Shown: piece after piece, positions 7,253 to 15,923 of the stretch
Layout: the number at the start of each line of letters is the position of its first letter
Numbering within the stretch: the stretch's first letter is position 1
Program-made: the position numbers and the translations under genes
The notes under the pieces: model-generated
Seen by the model: the letters and a program-made list of their open reading frames with translations, nothing else
What the model was told of the DNA's origin: nothing
The model's database searches: none
Assembly (NCBI RefSeq): GCF_003058055.1
Contig: NZ_QBTZ01000001.1
Location: forward strand, 3,056,001-3,120,000
Direction of reading: 5' to 3'
From: Acidovorax sp. 107
Lineage (GTDB): Bacteria > Pseudomonadota > Gammaproteobacteria > Burkholderiales > Burkholderiaceae_C
DNA: 64,000 bases

Positions 7253-10162
7253 ATGACCAAGACCCTGGTAATTGCAGAAAAACCCTCGGTGGCGCAAGAC
7301 ATCGTGCGCGCACTGACGCCCGTAGCGGGCAAGTTCGAGAAGCACGAAGACCACTTCGAGAACGACCGCTATGTAGTCACCAGCGCCGTGGGCCACCTGG
7401 TGGAGATCCAGGCGCCCGAGCAGTTCGACGTGAAACGCGGCAAGTGGAGCTTTGCGCACCTGCCCGTGATCCCGCCGTTTTTTGACCTCAAGCCCGTGGA
7501 CAAGACCAAGAGCCGCCTGAATGCGGTGGTCAAGCAGGCCAAGCGCAAGGACGTGACCGACCTCATCAACGCCTGTGACGCGGGCCGCGAGGGTGAGCTG
7601 ATCTTCCGCCTCATCGAGCAGTACGCCGGTGGCAGCAAACCGCTGGGAAAACCCGTCAAGCGCCTGTGGCTGCAGTCCATGACACCCCAGGCCATCCGCG
7701 ATGGCTTTGACGCGCTGCGCAGCGAGCAGCAGATGGCGGGCCTGGCCAGTGCGGCCCGCAGCCGTTCTGAAGCCGACTGGCTGGTGGGCATCAACGGCAC
7801 CCGCGCCATGACGGCGTTCAACTCGCGCGATGGAGGCTTCTTCTTGACCACCGTGGGCCGGGTGCAGACCCCCACGCTGTCGCTGGTGGTGGAGCGCGAA
7901 GAAAAGATCCGCAAGTTCATCAGCCGCGACTACTGGGAAATCCACGCCACCTTTGGCGCCCAGGCCGGTGAATACCCCGCCAAGTGGTTCGACCCCAAGT
8001 GGAAAAAAGGCGAGGACGTGGAAGCCCGCGCCGACCGCGTGTGGTCCGCTGCCGAAGCCCAGGCGATCGCCAACGCCGTGCGCGGCAAGCAGGCCACGGT
8101 CACCGAAGAGAGCAAGCCCACCACCCAGGCATCTCCCCTGCTGTTCGACCTGACCAGCCTGCAGCGCGAGGCCAACGGCAAGTTCGGGTTCAGCGCCAAG
8201 ACCACGCTGGCCCTGGCGCAAAGCCTGTACGAACGCCACAAGGCCCTGACCTACCCGCGTACCGACTCGCGCGCGCTGCCCGAAGACTATTTGCCCGTGG
8301 CCAAGCAAACGTTTGAAATGCTGGCCGACAGCGGCATGCGCCACCTGGCGCCCCACGCGCTCACCGCGCTGAACAACAACTACGTGCGCCCGTCCAAGCG
8401 CATCTTCGATAACAGCAAGGTGAGTGATCACTTTGCCATCATCCCCACGCTGCAGGCGCCGAGCGGCCTGTCTGAAGCCGAACAGAAGCTGTACGACCTG
8501 GTAGTGCGCCGCTTCATGGCCGTGTTCTTCCCCAGCGCTGAATACACCGTGACCACCCGCATCAGCACCGTGGCACCCCACAGCTTCAAGACCGAAGGCA
8601 AGGTGCTGGTCAAGCCGGGCTGGCTGGCCATCTACGGCAAGGAAGCGGCCGACGAAGTGGAAGGCGGCAAGGACGGCGACAAGGGCCAGAACCTGGTGCC
8701 GGTCCAACCCGGCGAAATGGTCAACACCCTGCAGGTAGACCCCAAGGGCCTCAAGACCAAGCCGCCCGCTCGCTACTCCGAAGCCACGCTGCTCGGCGCC
8801 ATGGAAAGCGCGGGCAAGCAGATCGACGACGACGAGCTGCGCGAGGCCATGCAGGAAAAAGGTCTGGGCACCCCAGCCACGCGCGCGGCCATCATCGAAG
8901 GTTTGCTGACCGAAAAGTACATGCTGCGCGAAGGCCGCGAAATCATCCCCACCGCCAAGGCCTTCCAGCTCATGACGCTGCTGCGCGGGCTGGAGGTGGA
9001 AGAGCTCTGCCGCGCCGACCTGACCGGCGAGTGGGAGTACAAGCTCTCGCAGATGGAAAAAGGCCAGCTCAGCCGCGAAGCCTTCATGGCCGAGATCGCT
9101 GCCATGACCGAGCGCATGGTCAAGAAGGCCAAGGAATACGACCGCGACACCATTCCGGGTGACTACGCCACGCTCGAATCGCCCTGCCCCAACTGCGGCG
9201 GCGTGGTCAAAGAGAACTACCGCCGCTTTGCCTGCGTGGGCAAGCCGGGCGCAGAACCGTGCGGCTTCAGCTTTGGCAAATCGCCCGCAGGCCGCACCTT
9301 TGAAACCGCCGAGGCCAACGCCCTGCTGCGCGACAAGAAGATCGGCCCGCTGGAAGGCTTCCGCTCCAAGGCAGGCTGGCCCTTCACGTCCGAGATCGTC
9401 ATCAAGTACGACGACGAGGCGCATAACTACAAGCTCGAATTCGACTTCGGCGACGACAAGAAGGGCGAAGAGTCCGGCGAGATCGTGGAGTTTGAAGACG
9501 CCGCGCTGGGCGCCTGCCCGATCTGCGGATCGGAAGTGCATGAGCACGGCAGCAACTACGTGTGCAGCAAGGCCGTGCCCACTGCCGCGCAGCCCACGCC
9601 CAGCTGCACCTTCAAGAGCGGCAAGATCATCCTGCAGCAGCCGGTGGAGCGCGAGCAGATGACCAAGTTGCTGGAGACCGGCAAGACCGACCTGCTCGAC
9701 AAGTTTGTGAGCATGCGCACGCGCCGCAACTTCAAGGCCCACCTGGCGTGGGACAAGGAGGCGGGCAAGGTCAACTTTGAATTTGCGCCATCCAAGTTCC
9801 CGCCACGCCCAGGGGCCGCTGCAAAAACAATAGCAACCAAGGCAAAAGCCACTAGCGCTACTGCCAAAAAAGCCCCGACAAAGAAGGCCGCAACCAAAAC
9901 CACGGCCGCCAAAGCGCCGCGCAAGGCCGCCGCAGGCAAGGCGCCCAGCGCCGCCCTGGCCGCCGTGATCGGCGCCGAGCCGGTGGCCCGCCCCGAGGCC
10001 GTGAAGAAAATGTGGGAATACATCAAGGCCCACAACCTGCAAGACCCCAAGGACAAGCGCACCATCGTCGCCGACGACAAGCTGCGCGCCGTGTTCGGCA
10101 AGGACAGCGCGGGCATGTTCGAGCTGGCGGGCATTCTGGGCAACCACCTGGGCGGCGAATGA
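7253..10162 (+). CDS. topB: DNA topoisomerase III with Lys/Ala-rich tail and C-terminal SWIB domain
   Basis: This 969-residue type IA topoisomerase nicks and passes single strands to relax or decatenate DNA. The Toprim domain opens with VIAEKPSVAQDI (E9) and carries CDAGREGELIF (D109-E115); active-site tyrosine Y334 lies in TYPRTDS. Two C-terminal zinc-ribbon-like Cys groups follow (CPNCGG with later CVG and CGF, and CPICGS with later CSKA and CTF). From about residue 853 comes a 50-residue Lys/Ala/Thr-rich linker like histone H1 tails, then a SWIB/MDM2-type domain (VKKMWEYIKAHNLQDPKDKR to the end). The ATG at 7253 is preferred over TTG 7235, as the Toprim begins directly after it. E. coli TopB lacks tail and SWIB. 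Confidence 0.95.
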   Translation: MTKTLVIAEKPSVAQDIVRALTPVAGKFEKHEDHFENDRYVVTSAVGHLVEIQAPEQFDVKRGKWSFAHLPVIPPFFDLKPVDKTKSRLNAVVKQAKRKDVTDLINACDAGREGELIFRLIEQYAGGSKPLGKPVKRLWLQSMTPQAIRDGFDALRSEQQMAGLASAARSRSEADWLVGINGTRAMTAFNSRDGGFFLTTVGRVQTPTLSLVVEREEKIRKFISRDYWEIHATFGAQAGEYPAKWFDPKWKKGEDVEARADRVWSAAEAQAIANAVRGKQATVTEESKPTTQASPLLFDLTSLQREANGKFGFSAKTTLALAQSLYERHKALTYPRTDSRALPEDYLPVAKQTFEMLADSGMRHLAPHALTALNNNYVRPSKRIFDNSKVSDHFAIIPTLQAPSGLSEAEQKLYDLVVRRFMAVFFPSAEYTVTTRISTVAPHSFKTEGKVLVKPGWLAIYGKEAADEVEGGKDGDKGQNLVPVQPGEMVNTLQVDPKGLKTKPPARYSEATLLGAMESAGKQIDDDELREAMQEKGLGTPATRAAIIEGLLTEKYMLREGREIIPTAKAFQLMTLLRGLEVEELCRADLTGEWEYKLSQMEKGQLSREAFMAEIAAMTERMVKKAKEYDRDTIPGDYATLESPCPNCGGVVKENYRRFACVGKPGAEPCGFSFGKSPAGRTFETAEANALLRDKKIGPLEGFRSKAGWPFTSEIVIKYDDEAHNYKLEFDFGDDKKGEESGEIVEFEDAALGACPICGSEVHEHGSNYVCSKAVPTAAQPTPSCTFKSGKIILQQPVEREQMTKLLETGKTDLLDKFVSMRTRRNFKAHLAWDKEAGKVNFEFAPSKFPPRPGAAAKTIATKAKATSATAKKAPTKKAATKTTAAKAPRKAAAGKAPSAALAAVIGAEPVARPEAVKKMWEYIKAHNLQDPKDKRTIVADDKLRAVFGKDSAGMFELAGILGNHLGGE
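9821..9874. repeat. Dispersed TAGCGCTA-type repeat, copy 2, inside the topB linker
   Basis: Within topB, AAAACAATAGCAAC, a variable part and CCACTAGCGCTACTGCC match the intergenic copies at 3328 and 23318. The element is read in frame and encodes part of the Lys/Ala/Thr linker (KTIATKAKATSATAKKA). Confidence 0.6.
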
Positions 10163-10389
10163 TGCAAACGCCCGGCACGGCATCCACCCCGTCGTCCGCA
10201 GCGGTCGCGCAGGGCTTCTGGCGCACCGCGCTGGTGGCCCTGATGGTGGCTGCTGCGCTGGGTGGGTGCACCACCACAGGCTCCGCGCGCTCTAGTGACC
10301 CGGCCAGCCAGCAGCAGCCCCAGGGTGCGAGCGGCGTGACCGTGTTTGGCGACATCGACGTGAACGTGACGCGCGAGCGCACACGCTGA
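10159..10389 (+). CDS. Small predicted lipoprotein
   Basis: A 76-residue protein overlaps the topB stop through ATGA (ATG at 10159; a second ATG follows at 10162). An unusually long polar N-terminus precedes a hydrophobic stretch TALVALMVAAALGGC whose lipobox gives lipidated C37. The mature part is short and polar (TTTGSARSSDP, then VTVFGDIDVNVTRER). The family is not recognised. The overlap suggests coupled translation with topB, yet a topoisomerase and an envelope lipoprotein have no obvious link. Confidence 0.65.
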   Translation: MMQTPGTASTPSSAAVAQGFWRTALVALMVAAALGGCTTTGSARSSDPASQQQPQGASGVTVFGDIDVNVTRERTR

Positions 10390-10420
10390 CGGACTTAGCA
10401 GGCACTCTCACCGCATCCGC

Positions 10421-10759
10421 ATGCGCAGCCGCACTGAACGCACCGTCCTCACCGCCATCGCGGTGGTGCTGGTGGCGGCGGCCGCCGCTGCGTGGTGGAC
10501 GCGCGATGCCTGGCTGCCGCACGCAGGGCCGTGGTCCGAACAGATGTGGAAAAAGATCACCCGCCCGGGCCCCGACACCCTGCCGCCTGACAAGCGGCCC
10601 GCCCAGGCGCAGCCCGCGCGCAACGGAGCCTCAACCCCCGCTGCACCGCAACCGCGCAAGTGTGTGAAAGACGGCCGCACTACCTACACCGACCAGCCCT
10701 GTCCCAAGGGCACGCAAGAGCTGCCGGTGGATGGCGCGGTGACTTCGCTCCCGCCCTGA
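10421..10759 (+). CDS. DUF4124-like membrane-anchored protein
   Basis: The 112-residue protein has one N-terminal membrane segment (TAIAVVLVAAAAAAWW), a Pro/Ala-rich middle, and a C-terminal KCVKDGRTTYTDQPCPKGT, the conserved Cys-containing core of DUF4124. Members are envelope proteins of unknown function that are numerous in Betaproteobacteria. It follows the small lipoprotein by 31 bp on the same strand and may share its transcript. Confidence 0.75.
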   Translation: MRSRTERTVLTAIAVVLVAAAAAAWWTRDAWLPHAGPWSEQMWKKITRPGPDTLPPDKRPAQAQPARNGASTPAAPQPRKCVKDGRTTYTDQPCPKGTQELPVDGAVTSLPP

Positions 10760-10960
10760 CGGTTCGCTGCCCATCGGACAAAGACGTGCCCAGGCGCCTG
10801 AGCCCGCGCTCGCGTGCGGCATGGGTTCTTGCATCGCAGCATTCACTGTCGCCCCGGTGTCTCCTGCGTTTCTGCCCTGCGGACATCCGCGCCACCATGT
10901 CACGCCGCTGCAATGGCGCCGCCCTAGAGTCGGCCTCTTTTCAGAAACGGAACCGCTGCC

Positions 10961-11944
10961 ATGAAAGCCTTGTCCTCCTTCGCCGCCGTCTGCTTGTCTG
11001 CCCTGGTGCTTGCCGGGTGTGGCGGTAGTGACAATGCACCTGCACAACCCCAGGTCATCGCGCACCGTGGCGCCAGCGGCTATCTGCCCGAACACACCCT
11101 GGGCGGCTACGAGCTGGCCATCCGCATGGGGGCGGACTTCATCGAGCCCGACCTGCAGATCACCAAGGACGGCGCGCTGGTCGCCATCCACGACGACACC
11201 CTGACCCGCACCACCAACGTGGCCACGCTGTTCGCGCAGCGCAACGGCGGCTACAAGGTGTCGGACTTCACCCTCGGCGAAATCAAGACGCTGACCGTGG
11301 TGCCCACTGGCACCGGCAAGGCAAGCTATCCGGGCTTCACGCCCAGCTCGGCCAACGCGTTCGCCGTGCCCACCTTCCAGGAAGTGGTGGACCTGGCCAA
11401 AAAACAAAGCAGCACCGCAGGCCGCGAAGTGGGCATCTACCCCGAGGCCAAGCAGGCCGACCCGGTGATGGAAGACGGCATCCTCAAGACCTTGGCCGCC
11501 AACGGCTACAACGCCACGAGCAAGGTCTTCATCCAGTCGTTCAGCGATGCCACGCTGCGCAGCCTGCGCACCAAGCAAGTCGCGCAGAACAGCAAGATGC
11601 CGCTGATCCTGCTGGGGGTGGCCACCACTGCGGCGGACGGCACCGCGCGCATGGGGGTCACGGGCGCCACCGGCGTGCAGGCGCTCGCGCTCAAGGATGT
11701 GGCTGCCTTCACCGAGGGGGTGGGCGTGCTCATCAACAACACCACCTACCCGGTCACGAAGTCCTTCATCGACCAGGCCCATGCCGCAGGCCTGAAGGTG
11801 CACGGCTGGACCTTTGCACAGGCCGATGCCGCTCCTGCAGCCGCAGAGTTCCGCAAGTACCTGGACATGGGCATGGACGGCATGTTTGCCAACTACCCCG
11901 ACCTGGCGGTGACCGCCCGCAACGCCTACGTGCAGGGCAAGTAA
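10961..11944 (+). CDS. Glycerophosphodiester phosphodiesterase, predicted lipoprotein
   Basis: A 327-residue GDPD enzyme that cleaves glycerophosphodiesters to glycerol 3-phosphate and an alcohol. The signal peptide ends in a lipobox LVLAGC (C20), so it is probably membrane-anchored on the outside of the inner membrane or in the outer membrane. Catalytic and metal residues are present: HRGASGYLPEHT (H35, R36, E44), then IEPDLQ (E62, D64) and H77 in AIHDDT. It most resembles periplasmic GlpQ. The 200 bp upstream contain nothing I could recognise. Confidence 0.92.
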   Translation: MKALSSFAAVCLSALVLAGCGGSDNAPAQPQVIAHRGASGYLPEHTLGGYELAIRMGADFIEPDLQITKDGALVAIHDDTLTRTTNVATLFAQRNGGYKVSDFTLGEIKTLTVVPTGTGKASYPGFTPSSANAFAVPTFQEVVDLAKKQSSTAGREVGIYPEAKQADPVMEDGILKTLAANGYNATSKVFIQSFSDATLRSLRTKQVAQNSKMPLILLGVATTAADGTARMGVTGATGVQALALKDVAAFTEGVGVLINNTTYPVTKSFIDQAHAAGLKVHGWTFAQADAAPAAAEFRKYLDMGMDGMFANYPDLAVTARNAYVQGK

Positions 11945-12073
11945 CCACAGCGCACCGAAGGGGGCGGTCCCCGCACACAGCGGGCCAGTGCGCTGGATAG
12001 CCCCCATGCGACAACCGGGCGGACGCATCTGGGCTAGTCTTGCGGCAACGCCCTGTGCTTGAGCCTTTCGACC

Positions 12074-12826
12074 ATGTCCTCTTCTGCCCCTTCTCGATCC
12101 CTGCCCCTACGCGGCGCCACCAACTTTCGCGACCTGGGCGGCTACACCGGCCACGGCGGCCGCCCCGTGAAGTGGCGCCGCATCTTCCGCTCCGACCACC
12201 TGGCAGGCCTGACGCCCGAAGACCAGGCCCTGCTCGCCGACTTGGGTGTGGCCCGCGCAGTGGACTTTCGGGGCCAGGCCGAAAGCGCCGCGTATGCCTA
12301 CGCGCTGCCCGGCGTGGCCTACCACCCGCTGCACATCGAACCTACGGTGGTACAGCGCGCGCTGGAGCTGCAACGCACCGGCCGCCAGCTCACCGCCCAA
12401 GATGCCGTGGGCCTCATGCAGGACACCTACCGGGGCTTTGTGCACGACAACGCCCCGCGTTTTGCCGAACTGTTCCGCCTGCTGCTGGCCAGCGATACGC
12501 CCACGGTGTTTCACTGCACCGCAGGCAAGGACCGCACCGGCTTCGCCGCCGCCCTCATCCTGCTGACGCTGGGCGTGCCGCGCGATGTGGTCATGCACGA
12601 CTACCTGCTCACCAACGCGCTGTATCAGCGCCCACCCGGCATGGGCAGCCACGCACCAGAGGAAGTGCTGCGCGTGCTGTGGCGCGTGCAAGAGGAGTTT
12701 CTGGAGGCCGCCCTGCACATGGTGGACAACGACTTTGGCGGGCTGCAGGCGTATCTGGTGGACGTGCTGGGTGTTGACGCTGCCGCGCAGAAAGAATTGG
12801 CGGGCCGGTACCTGCAGGCGGCCTGA
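12074..12826 (+). CDS. Tyrosine-protein phosphatase (IphP-like)
   Basis: This 250-residue protein begins with the LRGATNFRDLGGY signature of IphP-type phosphatases and carries the P-loop HCTAGKDRTG with nucleophile C148 and R154. No signal peptide is seen, so it should be cytoplasmic. Such enzymes dephosphorylate phosphotyrosine and, in some members, phosphoserine or phosphoinositides. The frame extends to a TTG at 12059, but ATG 12074 is the likely start. It converges on the MFS gene at 12863. Confidence 0.9.
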   Translation: MSSSAPSRSLPLRGATNFRDLGGYTGHGGRPVKWRRIFRSDHLAGLTPEDQALLADLGVARAVDFRGQAESAAYAYALPGVAYHPLHIEPTVVQRALELQRTGRQLTAQDAVGLMQDTYRGFVHDNAPRFAELFRLLLASDTPTVFHCTAGKDRTGFAAALILLTLGVPRDVVMHDYLLTNALYQRPPGMGSHAPEEVLRVLWRVQEEFLEAALHMVDNDFGGLQAYLVDVLGVDAAAQKELAGRYLQAA

Positions 12827-12862
12827 GCCGCCGATGGTGCCCGCTGGCGGCGCCTGCCCGGC

Positions 12863-14179
12863 TTACCCCGGGCTGTGCTGCGGCCGTATTGTCACAGCGC
12901 GCTGTTGGCGCACCCGCCAGAACAGCCAGCCCACGATGGACAGGTTCAGCAGGTTCCATCCCATGCCGTTCAAGAACGCCGCACGGTAGCTGCCCGTCAG
13001 GTCGAAGATCCAGCCCGACATCCATCCCCCCAGCGCCATGCCGATCAACGTGGCCATGATCACTGCGCCCACGCGGGCACCGGCCTCCTGCAGGGCAAAA
13101 TACTCGCGGATGATGATGGCGTAGGCGGGCACGATGCCGCCCTGAAACAGCCCGAACATCGCCGAGATGACGTACAGCGGCACCAGCCCGTCAAACGGCA
13201 GAAACAGCGCCAGCCCCACGCCCTGCAACGCCGAGCCCAGCAGCAGCGTGCGCACGCCGCCAATGCGGTCGCAGATCACGCCCGACACCAGGCGGCTGAC
13301 GATGCCACACGCCAGCATCAGCGACAGCATCTCGGCCCCGCGCGCCGCGCCAAAACCCAGGTCGGTGCAATAGGCCACGATGTGCACCTGCGGCATCGCC
13401 ATGGCCACACAGCAGGCCACGCCCGCCACACACAGCAACAGCTGCGCATGCAGCGGGCGCAGGCCAAACGGGCGGCTGCGGTCGAGCGACAGCGCTGCAG
13501 GCACCACACCGGCTGCCGCACCCTGCACCGCTGCGGCCGGCGCAGAGGCTGCGTCCATCTGCACCATGGGTGCGCGCTGGCGCATGCGCAGTGCCAGCAG
13601 CAGCATGCCCACGCCACACACCAGACCCAGCAGCACATAGGTGTGGCGCCAGCCGATCAGCTCGATGCCGTGCTGCACGATGGGCGGCCACAGCGCGCCC
13701 GCAATGTAGTTGCCGCTGGCGCAGATCGCCACCGCAATGCCGCGCCGCTTGTTCCACCACAGCGCGGTGTCGGCCATCAGCGGCGCAAACGTGGCCGACG
13801 CACCAATCAGCCCCATCAACCCATGGGCCAGCCCAAACCCCCAGATGCTGCCCGACAGCCCCGCCCACACAAACCCGCCACACACGGCCACCGCGCCCAC
13901 GCACAGCACCGGCATCAGCCCATGCCGGTCGGCCATGCGCCCCGTCCAGATCCCGCCCAGCCCCAGGCACACCATCATCAGCGTGTAGGGCAGCGACGCA
14001 TCCGCACGGCCCACGCCAAACTCGGCTTGCACGGCGGGCAGCACCACCGACACCACATACATGCTGCTGTTGCCCAACACCACCAGGCCCAGCGTGGTCA
14101 GCAGGCGCCAGGCGGCTTGGCGGGAGTCGATGAGGGATGCCGGGGCGGCGGCAGAGGGGGAGGCGGGGATGTTGGGCAT
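12863..14179 (-). CDS. MFS transporter (monocarboxylate/oxalate-formate carrier type)
   Basis: A 438-residue carrier with about twelve hydrophobic segments and the MFS signature GGIWTGRMADRHG after helix 2; the central loop is Ala-rich (DAASAPAAAVQGAAA). The C-terminal half contains GIVSRLVSGVICDRIGG and GWMSGWIFDLTGSYRAA, typical of the oxalate/formate and monocarboxylate branch. The substrate cannot be assigned. The start at 14179 gives a short cytoplasmic N-terminus before helix 1; upstream in-frame sequence is not protein-like. Confidence 0.87.
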   Translation of the reverse strand: MPNIPASPSAAAPASLIDSRQAAWRLLTTLGLVVLGNSSMYVVSVVLPAVQAEFGVGRADASLPYTLMMVCLGLGGIWTGRMADRHGLMPVLCVGAVAVCGGFVWAGLSGSIWGFGLAHGLMGLIGASATFAPLMADTALWWNKRRGIAVAICASGNYIAGALWPPIVQHGIELIGWRHTYVLLGLVCGVGMLLLALRMRQRAPMVQMDAASAPAAAVQGAAAGVVPAALSLDRSRPFGLRPLHAQLLLCVAGVACCVAMAMPQVHIVAYCTDLGFGAARGAEMLSLMLACGIVSRLVSGVICDRIGGVRTLLLGSALQGVGLALFLPFDGLVPLYVISAMFGLFQGGIVPAYAIIIREYFALQEAGARVGAVIMATLIGMALGGWMSGWIFDLTGSYRAAFLNGMGWNLLNLSIVGWLFWRVRQQRAVTIRPQHSPG

Positions 14180-14209
14180 GCGGGGCAATTTAACTGAAGC
14201 AGCGGAAGT

Positions 14210-14274
14210 GCTGCACGGGGTGCAGCCCACCACCATCGCGCCGTGTGCATCTGCAGACTCGTGCCGTCTGCGGC
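14210..14274. repeat. Hairpin plus 37-bp repeat shared with 57877-57913
   Basis: In the space between divergent genes, 14210-14226 is a perfect hairpin (GCTGCAC-ggg-GTGCAGC). Immediately after, 14238-14274 matches 57877-57913 at 33 of 37 positions (both begin GCGCCGTGTGCATCTGC), far more than chance for two unrelated intergenic regions. Confidence 0.6.
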
Positions 14275-14388
14275 ACACACTTGCCGCACGACGCGTGCAA
14301 AGGACGCATGCCGCTCGTTTGCACCCCAAAGCGCCTTCCCCACCCGCTATGCTCCCCATCCAACCCAACAAGACCCACGGTAGCCGCC

Positions 14389-15810
14389 ATGCACGAAATC
14401 ATCTGCCCCCACTGCAACAAGGCGTTCAAGGTGGACGAAACCGGGTATGCCGACATCCTCAAACAGGTGCGTGACGCGGATTTCAGCGCGCAGTTGCACG
14501 AGCGGCTGGAGTTGGCCGAGCAGGACAAGCGCAATGCCGTCGCACTGGCGCAGGCCCAGGTGGCCAATGAGCTGCAGAAGGCGGCAGCGGCCAGAGACGC
14601 CGAGATCCAAGCGCTGAAGGCGCAGCTGGATGCAGGCGCGGTGGAGCGTGACCTGGCCGTGGCGCAGGCCCTGAGCGCGGTGGAGAAGCAGCGCGATGCG
14701 CTGGAAAACAAGCTGGTGAGTGAGCTGGAGCGTGCGCGGCAGGCGCAGCAGGCGGCGGACCAGTTGGCACAAGCGCGGCTGGCGCAGGAGCTGCAGGGCG
14801 TGGCGGCCAGAAAGGACACCGAAATCCAGCAACTCAGATCGCAGCTGGAGGCTGCCGAGGTGGCGCGCAGGCTGGCGGTGACCGAGGCAGTGACGGTGGT
14901 GGCCCGGGAGCGTGATGAACTCCAAAACAACCTGAACCTGGTGGTGGTGAAAAAGCAGCTCGAAGAGACCGCCATCAAGGAGCAGTACGCCTTGCAGCTG
15001 CGCGACCGCGACGGCGAGATTGCGCGGTTGCGGGACATGAAGGCGCGCCTGTCGACCAAGATGGTGGGCGAGACGCTGGAGCAGCACTGCGAGACGGAGT
15101 TCAACCGCATCCGCGCCACGGCGTTTCCGCGTGCGTACTTTGAGAAGGACAACGACGCGCGCAGCGGCAGCAAGGGCGACTACATCTTTCGCGATGTGGA
15201 CGAGGCGGGCAATGAGATCGTCTCGATCATGTTCGAGATGAAGAACGAGAGCGACGAGACGGCCACCAAGAAGCGCAACGAAGACTTCTTGAAAGAGCTG
15301 GACAAGGACCGCAGCGAAAAGGGCTGCGAGTACGCGGTGCTGGTGTCACTGCTGGAGCCCGAGAGCGAGCTGTACAACACCGGCATCGTGGACATGTTCT
15401 ACCGCTACCCCAAGATGTACGTGGTGCGGCCGCAGTTCTTCATCCCCATCATCACGCTGCTGCGCAATGCGGCGATGAAGTCGCTGCAATACAAATCAGA
15501 GCTGGCGCTGGTGAAGGCACAGAACCTGGACATCACCAAGTTCGAATCGCAGCTGGAGGAGTTCAAGGGCGCGTTTGGGCGCAACTGGCGGCTGGCGTCG
15601 GATGGGTTCGAGGAGGCCGTCAAGCGCATTGACGAAGCCATCAAGGACCTGGAGAAGACCAAGGAAGCGCTGCACAAGTCGGCCAACAACCTGCGCCTGG
15701 CCAACGACAAGGCTGAAGACCTGACGATCAAGAAGCTGACCCGCGGCAACCCGACGATGGCGGCCAAATTTGCGGAGCTGAAGCAGGTGGGGATGTTGGA
15801 CGGGGAGTGA
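14389..15810 (+). CDS. DUF2130 protein: coiled coil with possible nuclease-like C-terminal domain
   Basis: The 473-residue cytoplasmic protein starts with a single CPHC knuckle (ICPHCNKAF), continues with a 200-residue Glu/Ala/Gln-rich coiled coil, and ends in the DUF2130 domain. The domain core reads [14 protein letters not shown], then [20 protein letters not shown] and [12 protein letters not shown]. The D...ExK spacing (GDYIF to FEMK) resembles PD-(D/E)XK nucleases, which is my inference; no function is established for the family. The start is ATG 14389; upstream in-frame residues lie in the repeat-bearing intergenic region. Confidence 0.85.
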   Translation: MHEIICPHCNKAFKVDETGYADILKQVRDADFSAQLHERLELAEQDKRNAVALAQAQVANELQKAAAARDAEIQALKAQLDAGAVERDLAVAQALSAVEKQRDALENKLVSELERARQAQQAADQLAQARLAQELQGVAARKDTEIQQLRSQLEAAEVARRLAVTEAVTVVARERDELQNNLNLVVVKKQLEETAIKEQYALQLRDRDGEIARLRDMKARLSTKMVGETLEQHCETEFNRIRATAFPRAYFEKDNDARSGSKGDYIFRDVDEAGNEIVSIMFEMKNESDETATKKRNEDFLKELDKDRSEKGCEYAVLVSLLEPESELYNTGIVDMFYRYPKMYVVRPQFFIPIITLLRNAAMKSLQYKSELALVKAQNLDITKFESQLEEFKGAFGRNWRLASDGFEEAVKRIDEAIKDLEKTKEALHKSANNLRLANDKAEDLTIKKLTRGNPTMAAKFAELKQVGMLDGE

Positions 15811-15923
15811 GACAGGGCGGCACGGTGAACGGCGTGCGGCTGTGCATTGCAAACTGTCACCGCAAGCGGTGACCAGGGCCCCGCTCGGCCTGACGCAGCC
15901 ACGGTGCGCACATGCGCCCGGGC

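Noticed and set aside
7571..7600. Loss of a Toprim acidic residue in TopB (DAG in place of DxD)
   Set aside because: CDAGREGELI is a form I know from other bacterial TopB enzymes, so it is probably a normal variant.
6986..10183. 1065-codon open frame on the minus strand opposite topB
   Set aside because: His/Gly/Ala/Leu-rich composition and exact overlap with a certain gene mark it as a GC-rich antisense shadow; it has no domain or ribosome site.
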